NCBI GenBank assembly: GCA_018881555.1
Contig: JACAXG010000049.1
Coordinates: 5,951,553 to 6,015,552 of the forward strand
DNA: 64,000 bases
Source: Amblyornis subalaris
Lineage: Eukaryota; Chordata; Aves; Passeriformes; Ptilonorhynchidae
Reading direction: 5' to 3'
Position 1 is the first letter of the stretch; each line of letters opens with the position of its first letter. This document shows, one piece after another, positions 1 through 11,500 of this stretch. The position numbers and the translations under genes are program-made. Under the pieces are notes generated by a model. The model was not told the DNA's origin and made no database searches. It saw only the letters and a list, made by a program, of their open reading frames with translations.

Positions 1-180
1 GAAGTCAAATGTGGTTTCCAAACCGTAAAATCTCCTGTCTAGCTATGCTGTGTCAACTTCCTTGCCAAGCTTCACCTCGCGGTGTCCTCCAAAAATGTGG
101 CACAAAGGTTGAGCTTTTTTCCCTTCTGCTCNGAATCCTTCCTTCCACCCCATGCTTCCTTAGCAAGGCGTGGGGAGAAC

Positions 181-935
181 AGTCATAGAACCGTAGAATC
201 ATTGAGGTTGGAAAAGACCTGTGACTGATCCCCACCTTGTCAGCCAGACCAGAGCACTTCCTTGGACCCTTCCAGGGATGGGGACTCCAACACCTCCCTG
301 GGCAGTTCCGATGCCTGACCACCCTTTCCATGGAGAAATTCCTCCCGATGTCCAGCCTGAACCTCCCCTGGCACAGCTTGGGGCCTTTCCCCTTGTCCTG
401 TCCCTTGCTCCTTGGGAGCAGAGCCTGACCCACCCTGACTGCCCCCTCCTGTCAGGAGTTGTGCAGAGCCGGAAGGTCCCCCCTGAGCCTCCTTTTCTCC
501 AGGCTGAGCCCCTTTCCCCGCTCCCTCAGCTGCTCNTGGTGCTNCAGCCCCTTCCCCAGCTCCGTTCCCTTCNCTGGACANACTCCTGCCCCTCAATGTC
601 TCTCTGGCNNTGAGGGCCCAGAACTGGACATGGCACTTGAGGTCCCTCAGCAGGGCCAGCACAGGGGACGGTCATTGCCCTGTGCCTGCCACACCATGGC
701 TGGCACAGCCTAGGGGCCATTGGCCTCTTGCCCACCTGGGCACACCTGGGCACACCTGGCTCACGTTCAGGTTCTGTCCCCACCACCCCCAGGACCTTTT
801 CCAGCTTTCCAGCCCCTCTGCTCCAGCCTGGAGCTGCAGGGNCTTGGTGTGACCCAAGGGCAGGACCCAGCACTTGGCCTTGTTGACCCTCACCCTGCTG
901 GCTTTGGCCCATGGATCCACTTGGCATATCAGCAG
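181..935 (-). mobile_element. CR1 LINE fragment, about 750 bp of 3' end
   Basis: On the + strand it starts with the reversed CR1 terminus (AGAATCATTGAGGTTGGAAA) and continues through the usual CR1 3' region in reverse, including the 'gacccaagggcaggacccag' stretch near 850. The 3' end is at the left. It belongs to the tail type ending 'ggtcttttccaacct..atgattctgtg' (type III in this annotation). Internal stops and ambiguous bases show it is dead. Confidence 0.85.
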
Positions 936-1585
936 AGCGAATACTTTTCCATTTGTGGTGGAAGTGGAGTGGTGGGTGCNCTACACAGAGTCAGAGGTAA
1001 TCCTTCCTGCTTGTGTGGGAAGCCCTAAATTAAGAAATAACATTACAGTGATTTTCCAGGATGCTAGGCAAAGTCATGTAGAAACAGACTAGTTGTTATT
1101 TCTGTTATACAATCACAGGATCAATCTAACCAAATAAAATGATGCAATCTGATTTGATAGAAATGGAGGGTGACATTCATATGAGAGGCCTGAGTCATTA
1201 CATAGTCTGTACCCCTTACTCTTCTCATAATAGGTTGAAAGTTAATGACTCTGCTGGTGAGTCACGCTTATTCACTTATTATTTTTCAAATTATTCGTGT
1301 CTTTGATATTTTAAGAAGAATTGGACAGCTTGATATAAACAACCCCCCTCTAATGATTTTTCTTACACTCGTGAGGATGTATTCTGGTTATGATATTTAT
1401 ACTGTGCTGTGCTTTACTCATTTTCAGAGCTTTTCCACTTGGTGACGCTAACTCTGGAGTAAGCTTGTGCTCAGCATGTCATGGGAAAATCTCATTCTTC
1501 TTCTTATCTTTTGACATATCCTGTACAGCTGAATTATCTGTAGGAATTTACTGAGAATGAAAATGTTCCAGTAATCTCTGTCGAC

Positions 1586-1613
1586 GTGTGTCTGTGTGTG
1601 TGTGTGTGTGTGT
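1586..1613. repeat. (GT)n microsatellite
   Basis: A short GT dinucleotide run, interrupted once by TC near its left end. Confidence 0.9.
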
Positions 1614-1842
1614 AGCGTCGTTTTGTGGAGTTGCTCTGTTATTGTCGGTCTTCCAAGGAAAAATCCTTTCTCCATTTCAGTCTGTCACCTCATGTGAAAG
1701 TGAGCTGAGATCACAGAAGGCTCTTGACTCAAGGAGTGATCCGGCTATCCACTAATAGCTTGGCACTTATGGTGTCTGAAACTGTGCCTAGCAATGAAAC
1801 ACTCTTGGACTGACAGAAGTGGAGTTCACTTTTGAGTGAAAG

Positions 1843-1932
1843 TGAGATTTAGGCACTCAGAGAAAGGCTGTCTCTCCATGACAGGGCTGAGATTTAGGTA
1901 CCTGGAGAAAGGCTGTCTCTCCATGACAGGGT
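1843..1932. repeat. 45-bp tandem duplication, two copies
   Basis: Two adjacent 45-bp units begin TGAGATTTAGG and share 'gaaaggctgtctctccatga'. They differ at only a few bases (CACTCA versus TACCTG in the middle). Confidence 0.9.
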
Positions 1933-2006
1933 CAGGCGGCTAAACTGTGGCCTCTTTGCTGTGTAATTTGTAAATTTGGACATTGGCCAATAAAACAACA
2001 ACAATC

Positions 2007-2380
2007 AGAGGGTCATGGAATGATGTGGGTTGCAAGGGACTGTAAAGCCCATCTGGTTCCAGCCCCTGCCAGGGGNAGGGACACCTTCCACTATCCCAGG
2101 GTGCTCCAAGCCCCATCCAACCTGGCCTTGGACANTTCCAGGGATGGGGCAGCCACAGCTTCTTTGGACAACCTATGCCAGGGCCTCCCCACCCTCACGG
2201 GGAAGAATTTTTTTCCTAATATCAAACCTAAATTTCCCATTGGTCAGTTTGAACCCATTCCCCCTTGTCACTACAGTTTCTGATGCAGACTCCCTCTGGC
2301 TTCCTTGTAGGCACCTTCATATCCTGGAAGGCTGCCGGGAGGTCTCCACACAACCCTCTCTTCTCCAATTAACTTAATCC
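2007..2380 (-). mobile_element. CR1 LINE 3' fragment (type I tail)
   Basis: Reversed CR1 tail with 'ggcagggacaccttccacta', 'tggggcagccacagcttct' and 'gggcctccccaccctcac' in the usual order. It continues leftward in element sense into older CR1 sequence. Truncated and degenerate. Confidence 0.85.
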
Positions 2381-2689
2381 CTTCTCTGATTACCTATAAT
2401 ACATAGTTAAAAAGTCTGGCCACCTTAGTTAATTTTGGTGGTGCTGCCTGTGAGGTGCTTTTCCGTTAGGAGGGAATGCTGTCAGCCCTGGGAACAGCAC
2501 AGTCACAGATGGTGTGATACCACCAGATATCAGGGAAACAAAACAATCCGTGTTAGTGATATCAGAGTGTCCTTGAGGATGAGTTTAGAGGCACTGCCTC
2601 CCCTGCATCTGCCAAGGGCTGCACTCACCAGCTCCAGCTTGAGTGCAGGACTTGGTACGTGCTTGGGATACAGCCCTGAATTAGATAAN

Positions 2690-3030
2690 ATCAGCCTGGA
2701 GCAGAGGAGACTGAGGTCAGACCTCACTGGGGGCTGCAGCTCCTCCCAGGGGGCANCTCCGATCTCTTCTACCTGTGAGCAAGGACAGGACCCAGGGAAC
2801 AGCTGGAGCTGTGCCAGGGGAGGTTCTTCCCCCAGAGGGTGCTGGGCACTGAACAGGCTCCCCAGGGAATGGTCCCAGCCCCAAGGCTGCCAGAGCTCCA
2901 GGATTGTTTGGACCACGCTCTCAAGGATGCACAGGGTGGGATTGTTGGGGTGTCTGTGCAGGGCCAGGGGTTGGACTGGATGATCCCTGTGGGTCCCTTC
3001 TCACTCAGGATATTCTGTGATTCTGTGAAG
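2690..3030 (+). mobile_element. CR1 LINE 3' fragment (type II tail)
   Basis: Sense-orientation CR1 beginning near 'cagcctggagcagaggagac' and ending in 'aggatattctgtgattctgt'. It contains the 'ttcccccagagggtgctggg' block shared with copies at 23480 and 32085. A 182-codon open frame across it is a by-product of this repeat and not a gene. Confidence 0.85.
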
Positions 3031-3639
3031 ATTTTTCCACTAGGCTTTGTGGGGTGGACAGTGGAAGTGTTAAGCAAGATAATTTTGGCATCACAGCTCT
3101 GTTTACTGCAGATGTTTGCAGTAAACCTTCAAGACTTTCTTCATGGCTCTTGATGAGTGTAATTGGGATTTCCTGGTAGTGCTGTATTTGGCTCCTCTGC
3201 CACGCTACGAGTTTAAGATCTAGAAATCTCTTAGCGTGCTTAACCCAAACCCCATGGATGATGTGCTGCGAGCTTCCAGAGGGCGTGGTGTAATCAACTG
3301 ATTTGAATTAAACGCACTGCAAAGGACNTAAAAATTCAAGTCACTTAAATGTCTGCTTCCTCTTCCGATGTCCTGCTGGCTCTGGGAGGAGCATGGATAG
3401 CTGTCCCTCTGCCAGCCCAGGCCCCTCAGGTGCACTGATGTGTCTGAAACGGCACCGGGGGCCTGTTTTTGGGTACCTGCCTGTGTTTATCGCAGCCCGA
3501 GACACTCTGATCAGCACAGCAAGCCGAGAGCTCCCGTTTGGAGTCACACGGCATGGGCAGGGCTGGGATGTGTGGTGCTGCTGGCTGGAGCTGTGTGGGA
3601 ATCCGGNCTCTCAGGCTTTGCGTGTGACACGAAGGTCTC

Positions 3640-3850
3640 CCTGCTCCCCGTTGCCCGCGTCCGGAGCCCTGCCCGCGGCTCGCATCCGCGCGCGTTTGCG
3701 ATGCGCTTGTTGGTGACGTGGTCGCATTTTTGTCCGTCTGCATGATCCTTGCCTCATCCACCATGGAGGGCAGATGGCGCTTGGGGACTCATCCCGGCCC
3801 CGCAGCCAAAGACACCGCTGTCTGCAGCGCCGCAAACGCGCTTCCTGCAG
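3640..3850. promoter_or_regulatory. CpG-rich patch, candidate promoter or first untranslated exon
   Basis: About 200 bp carry roughly twenty CpG dinucleotides in an otherwise CpG-poor window, with clusters such as 'atccgcgcgcgtttgcgatg'. A CRE/ATF-like TGACGTG lies at 3714-3720. It sits about 1.7 kb before the ATG exon on the same strand as PLA2G4A. That it drives this gene is inference; no TATA box or transcript start can be assigned from sequence alone. It could equally be an enhancer or a GC-rich remnant. Confidence 0.3.
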
Positions 3851-4369
3851 CTGTTGAAACAAATGAGGCGGGGGCTTGTAGGGAGAGAGAGGATGATCTC
3901 ATGTCTGAGCCCGTGGAGGGATCGTCTGGGGAGCTGGAACTCTGCCTTTAGGATGCAGGACATTAACTCAAACCAGGCTTCTCGTCCTGGGCCTAACCTG
4001 TGTTCTTATTCCCGCAGACAGAGCGGTGTCCTTGGCTTGGGTTCACGTATCCTCTCAAAACCAGCGTGGTCGTTGGCTGTGCCCTTAGGGGAAACGTGTA
4101 TTTTCTGGTTTGTGACTTACAAATTTCCATTACAGTGATAGAGTAGCTCCTGCTGTTCCCTTTTCTGGATTGCCTTCCAGGTTTGCAGCAGTTCCTCCAA
4201 AACTGCCATGGCCNGGCACGTTTGCCACTATTCTCCAGTGCTGAAGTCTTTCTTATTCAGACTTCCTTAGATAAAAATGCATAAATAAACCTAGGGTGAT
4301 TTCTAGCCTCAAACTATTGTTAGGGCTGACAGGAAAGGGTGATCAGGCATGACCAGGGAAGTGGTGGAA

Positions 4370-4494
4370 TTGATGTGTTCAGAAAACGTGTGGATGTGCT
4401 TTGGGACATGGTTTAGTGGTGGACCTGGCAGTGTTGGGTTAATGGTTGGACTCAAGGATCTTNGGGGACTCCTCCAACCCTAATGATTCTGTGC
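4370..4494 (+). mobile_element. CR1 LINE tail (type III)
   Basis: Sense CR1 tail: 'gggacatggtttagtggtgg', then 'atggttggactcaaggatct' and the terminus 'taatgattctgtg'. About 120 bp survive. Confidence 0.75.
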
Positions 4495-5422
4495 TTAAAA
4501 AAAGGATATAGTGATGTTCTGGTGATCATAATGAAACTAAATTTTTATTGTAATGCCTTCATTTAGTTGCTCAAGAGGAAGGGTTTGGGGAGTGACATAA
4601 ATCATCATTATTTGGGGCTTATCCTGCCAAATCAGAATTGAGGATTAGGAATCATTCTCTTGACACCAAACCCCACAGGGCGCGTCATTTCTTTTCACTT
4701 TGAAATTTCTGCTGGTGGTTTGAGTCTGACCATGGTCCAGCTGGATCTGAGAACTGATCCTGTCCAACAGTTTCCTCCCATGGTTTTTGAGAGATGCAGA
4801 AAGGAATAACCTCTCTTACTTTGATGGTTGAAAACAGTTCTGAAGCTGAAGGCCTCCGGTGGCCTCTGATGGTCACAGAGTGTTCAGGAGGCAGTGGCCT
4901 GTGAAGANCCTGTCTCAGTGCCGCCAGCTGGTTTGCAGTTTGCCCCTCAAAGCCTCTGGAGCATGTCCAGGCAGCCGGGGTGGCTGGGAGGTTACACACA
5001 CACTCCAGCTGGAATTCCCTTCCCGGATTTACAGAGGGCAGTATTGCTGCTCCTTTGGAGCTCACAATCCTAACTAGGATTGTAATGCGTGGAAACATAA
5101 ATATTGCAATGTATTTAAGGGATAAAAGTAATTCCTCTCTTCTTTTGTTGATCTNTAGAGCTGCTAGAAACACTGGGATGACTGGAATTCAAGATATTTG
5201 ATTCCTGCTCTTAGCCTGAGGTAGAGGAAATAAGCACAAGAAATTTCTCCAGCTCAGGCAGGTAAATATCTATATCTCCATAGCTTATGTGAAATTAAGT
5301 TCTTGGTAAACAAATGCGTTGTGGAAACCTTCCTAAAGTGTAGGAACTGATTTGCTCTGTTACAAAATACAGTTTAAAAGGAATATAAGAATCTTAATTA
5401 TATCTTTTTCTTTATGTAATAG

Positions 5423-5530
5423 TTAAAGGATCTTTCAAACTGAACTCTGCTCTGAAAAAAGACGAACCCTCTCCTGTGTGGAATTGAAATAGATCCTTGA
5501 CAGTTGTCTTGAATAATAATTAAAGCCAAA
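5423..5530 (+). other. PLA2G4A: PLA2G4A 5' UTR part of the start-codon exon
   Basis: A pyrimidine tract followed by AG at 5421-5422 (tctttttctttatgtaatag) is the likeliest acceptor. The 108-nt leader from 5423 has no upstream ATG. The last bases, 'aattaaagccaaa', resemble the end of the mammalian PLA2G4A leader, and A at -3 gives a favourable start context. The exact left boundary is inferred from splice signals only. Confidence 0.55.
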
Positions 5531-5563
5531 ATGTCTATCATAGATCCTTATCAACACATTGTG
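5531..5563 (+). CDS. PLA2G4A: PLA2G4A coding exon 1 (residues 1-11)
   Basis: Encodes [11 protein letters not shown] and ends on a complete codon before the donor gtaagtc. It matches the conserved vertebrate N-terminus, and the next exon resumes with VEHQYSH, which fixes this as the true start exon. Confidence 0.93.
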
Positions 5564-8500
5564 GTAAGTCGCTCTGAATCTTATATGCATACTGTCTTCT
5601 CTAATAGATGCTGTCTTGTATAATGTGTCCTACTGGAAGTTACTCTAAATAAGCACATAACATTGGAGTTGTTAGTATTTCCTTCAAGAAATGGTGTGTC
5701 TATCTTTCTCCCTTACAATTCAGTTTTGGGGTTTTTTTTGGTACAATTCTAGTTACTGAATAACTCTTTTCATTAGTATGGATAGAGTGATAAGTTGACA
5801 AGGAGATTTAGATCTTAAACTAGTGTATATCAGTAATATTGGTTCAAAGAGACTCTTCAAAATGTATTGTGCAAACTCTGGGTCTGAGTGAGATGATCTG
5901 TGCCACTCCACAGCACACTGTGCCCCTGCTTCCCTTCCTGCTGCTTTATTCCGGGGTTCCTGCTGCTTTATTCCAGGGTTCCTGCTGCATCCCTTGTACC
6001 AGCTTGCACACCCATGTGATGGCAGTGAGGCAGTTGATCTTGCTGAATTGGCAGAAAAATGGTTCGATACAAAGAAAGACAAAATTTCTTTGAGAGAAAT
6101 TCTTCCCTGCGAGGGTGGGGAGGCCCTGGCACAGGGTGCCCAGAGAAGCTGTGGCTGCCCCTGGATCCCTGGAAGTGTCCAAGGCCGGGTTGGACAGGGC
6201 TTGGAGCAACCTGGGATAGTGGAAGGTGTCCCTGCCCATGGCAGGGGGTGGGACTGGACGGGCTTTAAGGTCAGTTCCACCCCAACCCATTCTGGAATTC
6301 CATGGAAGGATTAGTAAATCCATTCTGTGCCGTTGGGGCTGGCGCATGGGGAGGGTGAGAGGGTGAGCTCAGCCTGTGTAAGTGAGGAGGGAGAGGGAAA
6401 TGGGAGCAGAACTGCCCCTTGTGGGGCCAGCCCGTGGCTCAGCGGCCGCCGAGCACTGTGGTGTTCACACGTAGCTGTGCTGGAAGTGAGTTTCCAAAGC
6501 AAACTGTGAAATGGCAATTCCTGCCCGGGCTGAGATCCGGAGCCACGCTGGGTGTGTTCCCGTCAGGGGCTTCTCGGAACAGCGCCGGGCTCCAGCAGCA
6601 GCGACAGTGAGGTGCACCCAGAGATGGCTACACGCTTGTCACGGTTTTACATTCCACTTTTACATGCCTAAAAATACACCCCCTGCTTCCTCGAAGTGAT
6701 CTCTTATCAGTCCTGTGGTTTGTGCCCCACACACTCACATCCTCCGCACCAGCGTGCAGCNAGCAGATGCCAAAATGGGTTTTACTCCCTGCCTGCTCCC
6801 GTGAACTGCTGGAAGGACAAACCTCGGGGTGATGTCTGTGTTTAGCTCTGTTAAAACAATACAAACTTAATTCCTTTCAGCAGCAGTGCTCTCTCCTGGA
6901 TGGATTGCTTGGAATGATCTGTATACCTCTATGGGAGATGTCTCTGAGGCACTCGGTTATATATCATTGAATCACTCACACAAAAGGACATTTTGGTACC
7001 AATATATGTTTTATATATATCTCTCTCAACAAAATGGAGCTATCCTACATATATAATATAATGAATAAGAAGTATGTGCAGTGTATGTGGTTACAGCGCT
7101 CTGGGAATGCTGAACTATTGCTGTGGGAATGTTGCTAATTCAGGAAGCAACACCGTTCATGCAAGAGCTGATCCTTTAATTGCTTGGAAACTGAATGGAA
7201 ATCTTTGAAGTTTTTTAATTTGAAAATTGAGATTGCATGGGAAGTTTCACTGAAATTTAGAACAGTCAAGGGCAGCAGGCTCACATCAATGCAAAAGTCT
7301 TGGATTTTAAGGATATTTGGCATTAAATTACTCAAAAGAATTGCACTTTTTCCAAAAGTCTCTCTGCTAACTGTTGTGTGTTTTCTGATCTCTTTTTTTT
7401 TTGCTTCTGGTTTTATGAAAGACTCTGAGATATAAAATAAGACATTCAGAAAGCTGCTGCAGGTGCAGACAGAGCTGACCATACCTAAAATGCTTTGGAT
7501 TCAGAGAATAAGCAATTAAGATGTGTAATACATCTTCAGTGACATTGATATGGGGGATAAATATTACAACAATAGAAAAATTCACTTCAAGATAAAATTT
7601 CTCTGTGTGTGCACAAATGTTTGTCTTAGTTGTAATGCCCTGTGAAAGAAGAGCATGGACTCCATGANAATCAATTACTTAAGTAAACAGGCAAATATTT
7701 TCATTTGTCCAGCACTATTGTTGGCTCAAGTGTCCTTAANATTAAGGAAGTAAAACCATGAAATCCTTCTGCAGCCTGCCTGTACCAGAGCTTCCTGATT
7801 GCCTGGCACACAGAATGCCAACCTCCTGATGGAGTTGGGTTCTGTGACTCAGCATTCTGGAATATGACAAATATGATATTGAATACATGCAAATCCCTGG
7901 CTTTCCTGGCACATCTGGAGGGTTTGCAGGGAAAACCCGACGGTGTTACGGGAGATGTTGGTGTGGTGCCCCGGCCCCGTGGGGGGAGGGTGCTGCTGTT
8001 TGTGTGCTCAAAAAGAGAGGAAAGCAGAGAACTAGGGAAATGTTACTGGGAGGAAGGAAATTACTGAAAGGTGAGAGAGCATCAAAGGAGGCAGGAGGAG
8101 GAGTTGTAAGAGCTAGAAAGCTGAGGTGGGGTGTGGAAACAGGAGATGCTGAACCATGACTGTGCAGTCATGGAAAGCCCTGTGGATTGAACCAGTAACA
8201 GTGAACGCTGTCCACAGCAGTTTCCATAGCTCAGAAAACCCACATTCAGACAGGGCGTGTAGAAAACTTCTGGTTTTTTAACCTTTCCTCTCTAAGTTTA
8301 TGGGGAAAGAGGAAGTGAAACGAAACACACATGTAAAACGAGATCAGTTTGGATGGTAGGTTTTAGTTTTTTAATTCCATGGAATCCCAGAATGGTTTGA
8401 GTTGGATGGGACCCTAAAGCCCATGTCATCCCACCCCACTGCCGTGGGCAGGGACACCTTCCACTAGAGGTAATAGTGAGCTTTTGAAATTTGTAACCTG

Positions 8501-11500
8501 CCCTAGACTTTTAAAGGAATGTAGATGTTGCTCCTCTCAGTGTTGCAACGTTTAAGTGATTTATTTACCATGGTCTGTTTTTCAGAAGGACTTGAGGAGT
8601 TTGTACAGATTTTTATCAAGACTTAAGGTGAACATAAGTCACTTGAGAAAATGCAGCTTAGTCATCTAAACNAGCAAGGGCTGGATTTATAAAGGTATTC
8701 AGAGTCAATACATTGCTCATGGTGTTTTCAGGGGGCATCTGGACTTCTTTAGAACTCCCTCTAAAAGACTAACCAAAAAATGCTTCTGTGATGTGGACAG
8801 TTAGGCCTTACAATTTCCTTAGAAACTGGACCCTTAGTGGAAGATTGCCCTAATTTCCGATTGCACTTCATGAAAAACATTTATTTTGGTTGAAGAAGAG
8901 ATCTAGACTTTGGAGCTTCCTGTGTGTATCTGTGTATGTTTTTTTTTTACTGAGAGATTGTTTATTTCAGTAGTAGCAAATTTCTCCCAAGNGTGTGACT
9001 ATGGCCAGATATTAATAACTCTGTACAATTGTAATCCTCAGTGTGTTGTCCTGGGTGAGGCCCAGGGAAAGAAGATACTGCTTTTCTGTTTTGCCAGGCC
9101 TCTGTGTTCTCACATGCCTTTCAGAGGATCCCAGATCTTTAACCAGACTTAACTTTCCTGGCTGTACAGCAGCTGGAATGATGCTGCTTAAGTCAATGAA
9201 AAGCAGTTTTTTGTGATAGCATTAGNAAAACAGTTATCAACTTGTCATAGAAATAGTGATGATCTCTGTGCTGCTGGGAAGAGAACGCACTGGTAAGTGG
9301 TGGCTTGGCCTTGCTTTGATGGTAGGCACTTTGTTTAGGCAGAAGAGCTTCGTGAGTAGGACTGGGAGATGCAAGAAAATTACTTTACAGAGTGCTTTGT
9401 GTCAGGCAGTATTGTGTGGTGTCCCCATTTTCCATCTAGGGCTGTGGGACACCAGAATTGCATGGGAATTTCACCTGTCAGCTGAGAACTAAACCCAGCA
9501 CACCCATGTCCCGTCCTTGTCACTTATTCATAACTCCACTGCTAAATGCTCAGTGATCTCTGATTTGTGGTCTCCAGCGAGGACAAGCTCTTTCTTGACA
9601 GCTGAGAAAAAGGAGGAGGGTGGTGTGTTTGTACTTTGGGCTGTTTCTTTTAATTACAAGGTTGGATATGACAGAGGAAATGCTTCAGTCTGTATGAAGA
9701 AACTGAGGCCAGTTGTGAAACCAACACTTCATCAATCTGACATACTTGGGAGATAATATAATAGGGAGATAATAAAGCAGCTTTGAGCATTTTCAAGCAG
9801 CAAACTGAAAATAGGGGACAGCGAGGGCCGGTGGTTTCTGGAGAGTCACAGCTTGTAAAAGTTCTTGGGGCAGNGTAAGTGACAGAGCTGGGGTGACTTC
9901 ACACAGTTGTGTTCACAGTCGTCCCAGCCCTTCCCAGATACCCACCAAAATCCCCGTTGACTCTGCTGTGAAGGAAAACTCTGGAATTNTTTTTGCCCTG
10001 TGGCAGAGGCAGGAATTTATTCAGGGAGAAGTCACATCCTCCTTCCCGTTCGTCCATCCACTCTTGGAAGCTGCAATGCAGGAGGCAATGGATGTCACGA
10101 AATCATTGGGATGCCTTTGTGTCAGCACGTGGAAGGCTGTTAAATAGGTGTTGCTCCTAAAGAACTTTGGGTTCCCACATCTGAACCCTGTCTGCTGGGT
10201 CTGATGCTTTCGAGATGAGCAACAGATCCCACTGGGAGTATCGGGCAGAGTGTGAATCCCACTTTTCTTGTGGTTGCTGTGCCTCTTGCTGTGCCATGAT
10301 GGTGTCGGTGCACCACTTGTAAGGTAATAGTTGGCATTGCCACAGTTTCCCCCTGCCTGCTCACTTGGCCTTTGATCCAGACAACTCCTAGGCTGCCAGT
10401 GGAAATTCCATAGCCGGGCTGAGCTGCCAGGCAGACAGTCCTGGATGGAGCTGGCACAGTGTGGGGGTGATTACAGCCAGATCAAGTGATAAACTCGGTG
10501 TCTGGGTCAGCAGTGGCTGCAGTGAAGTCTCCCCTCCTACCACTGTGGGCATTTATTTTCTCTTGCATCCTCTGCCATGGGGATGTGGCCGTGCCTTCCN
10601 ACACCTCAGGCTCCTGCAGGAGCTGTGTTGGTATCACTGGAGCTGCTTTTTAGTGTGTCCTGACTCCAGTGCTGCTCAAACACTCACAGCTCACTTTTGT
10701 TGTCTTTAAAAGATTAGTTCTGGCTTTTTTGTTTTTTTTTGAGAAAATGATATGTAACTTATAAGATACTCATTTGTTTCTTCATTTGTGTCAGAGGCAT
10801 CCAGTTTGGCTCAAGTCTCTGGGTGTGAACTGTAGATTCAAAATAAGGAGGCTTGGCTGAAACAACCAGTTCTTAGGGGGAAAAAAAAAAAAGAAGGAAG
10901 TATCCAGATGAAAAAACAAGAAAGCAGCAGGCGGAGCCTGAATAAGCATGTGCCATAGCAAGGGTATTGTCTATGATTTTAAACAAAATTCAATGAATTT
11001 CCTGATGGTGGCCCTTCTCCCTGGTTGTTTTGGTCCCAGTGACCGATAGGCTATGTTTATTTTAATGTACTTCACAGGGTTGAGGGGTGGTTAGGAAAAG
11101 ATGGAAAATATGCAATGGTGTGAGACCTGATCCTGGCTTTAATACATCACATTTCCCCCCAGTCTCTGTGCTGGATCCCTGTTAAGCCAGTGTTGGCTGC
11201 CCTGCAATGTGCACTGGTCATTCTCAGTGGTATCCAGCATGTTGGTCAGACTTAGGGCTGTGTAGATAAAGCAACAGCAGAGTTGAGTTGGTGACCTCTT
11301 TTTATTANGGCTTTTGGTTTTTGTTTCTTAATNTCACATCTTTTCCTACTTCCCTGGTTTATTGAGGACACACCTGCTCTTAAGCAGGCAGCTCCTGCTG
11401 CNGGGTTGGGCTTTGCAGGAAACGGGAACCTCCAGAAAGCACATGAAATGTGCTGGTGACTGTTTGAACAGCTTGCTTTGCACCTTCCTTACATTGTCTT

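Larger units (their letters stand above)
1..5422. other. Upstream or first-intron DNA, no protein-coding gene recognised
   Basis: This stretch lies before the exon that carries the PLA2G4A start codon. It contains four CR1 fragments, a (GT)n run, a 45-bp tandem duplication and a CpG-rich patch, listed separately. Between them, about 936-2006 and 4495-5422 show nothing I can name. Open frames here fall in CR1 sequence or have no recognisable protein similarity. The gene's first untranslated exon may lie here or upstream of the window. Confidence 0.6.

Noticed and set aside
2435..2983. 182-codon open frame on the + strand
   Set aside because: Its 3' two-thirds lie within a sense CR1 fragment and the rest shows no protein similarity.
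4685..5173. 162-codon minus-strand open frame upstream of the start exon
   Set aside because: No recognisable domain or splice context, and it contains ambiguous codons.
1..5422. PTGS2, the usual upstream neighbour of PLA2G4A in vertebrates
   Set aside because: No cyclooxygenase exon can be read on either strand, so it must lie outside the window.
6420..6610. Moderately CpG-rich stretch inside the first coding intron as a promoter
   Set aside because: CpG density is lower than at 3640-3850 and it lies after the start codon exon, so there is no good reason to call it a promoter.
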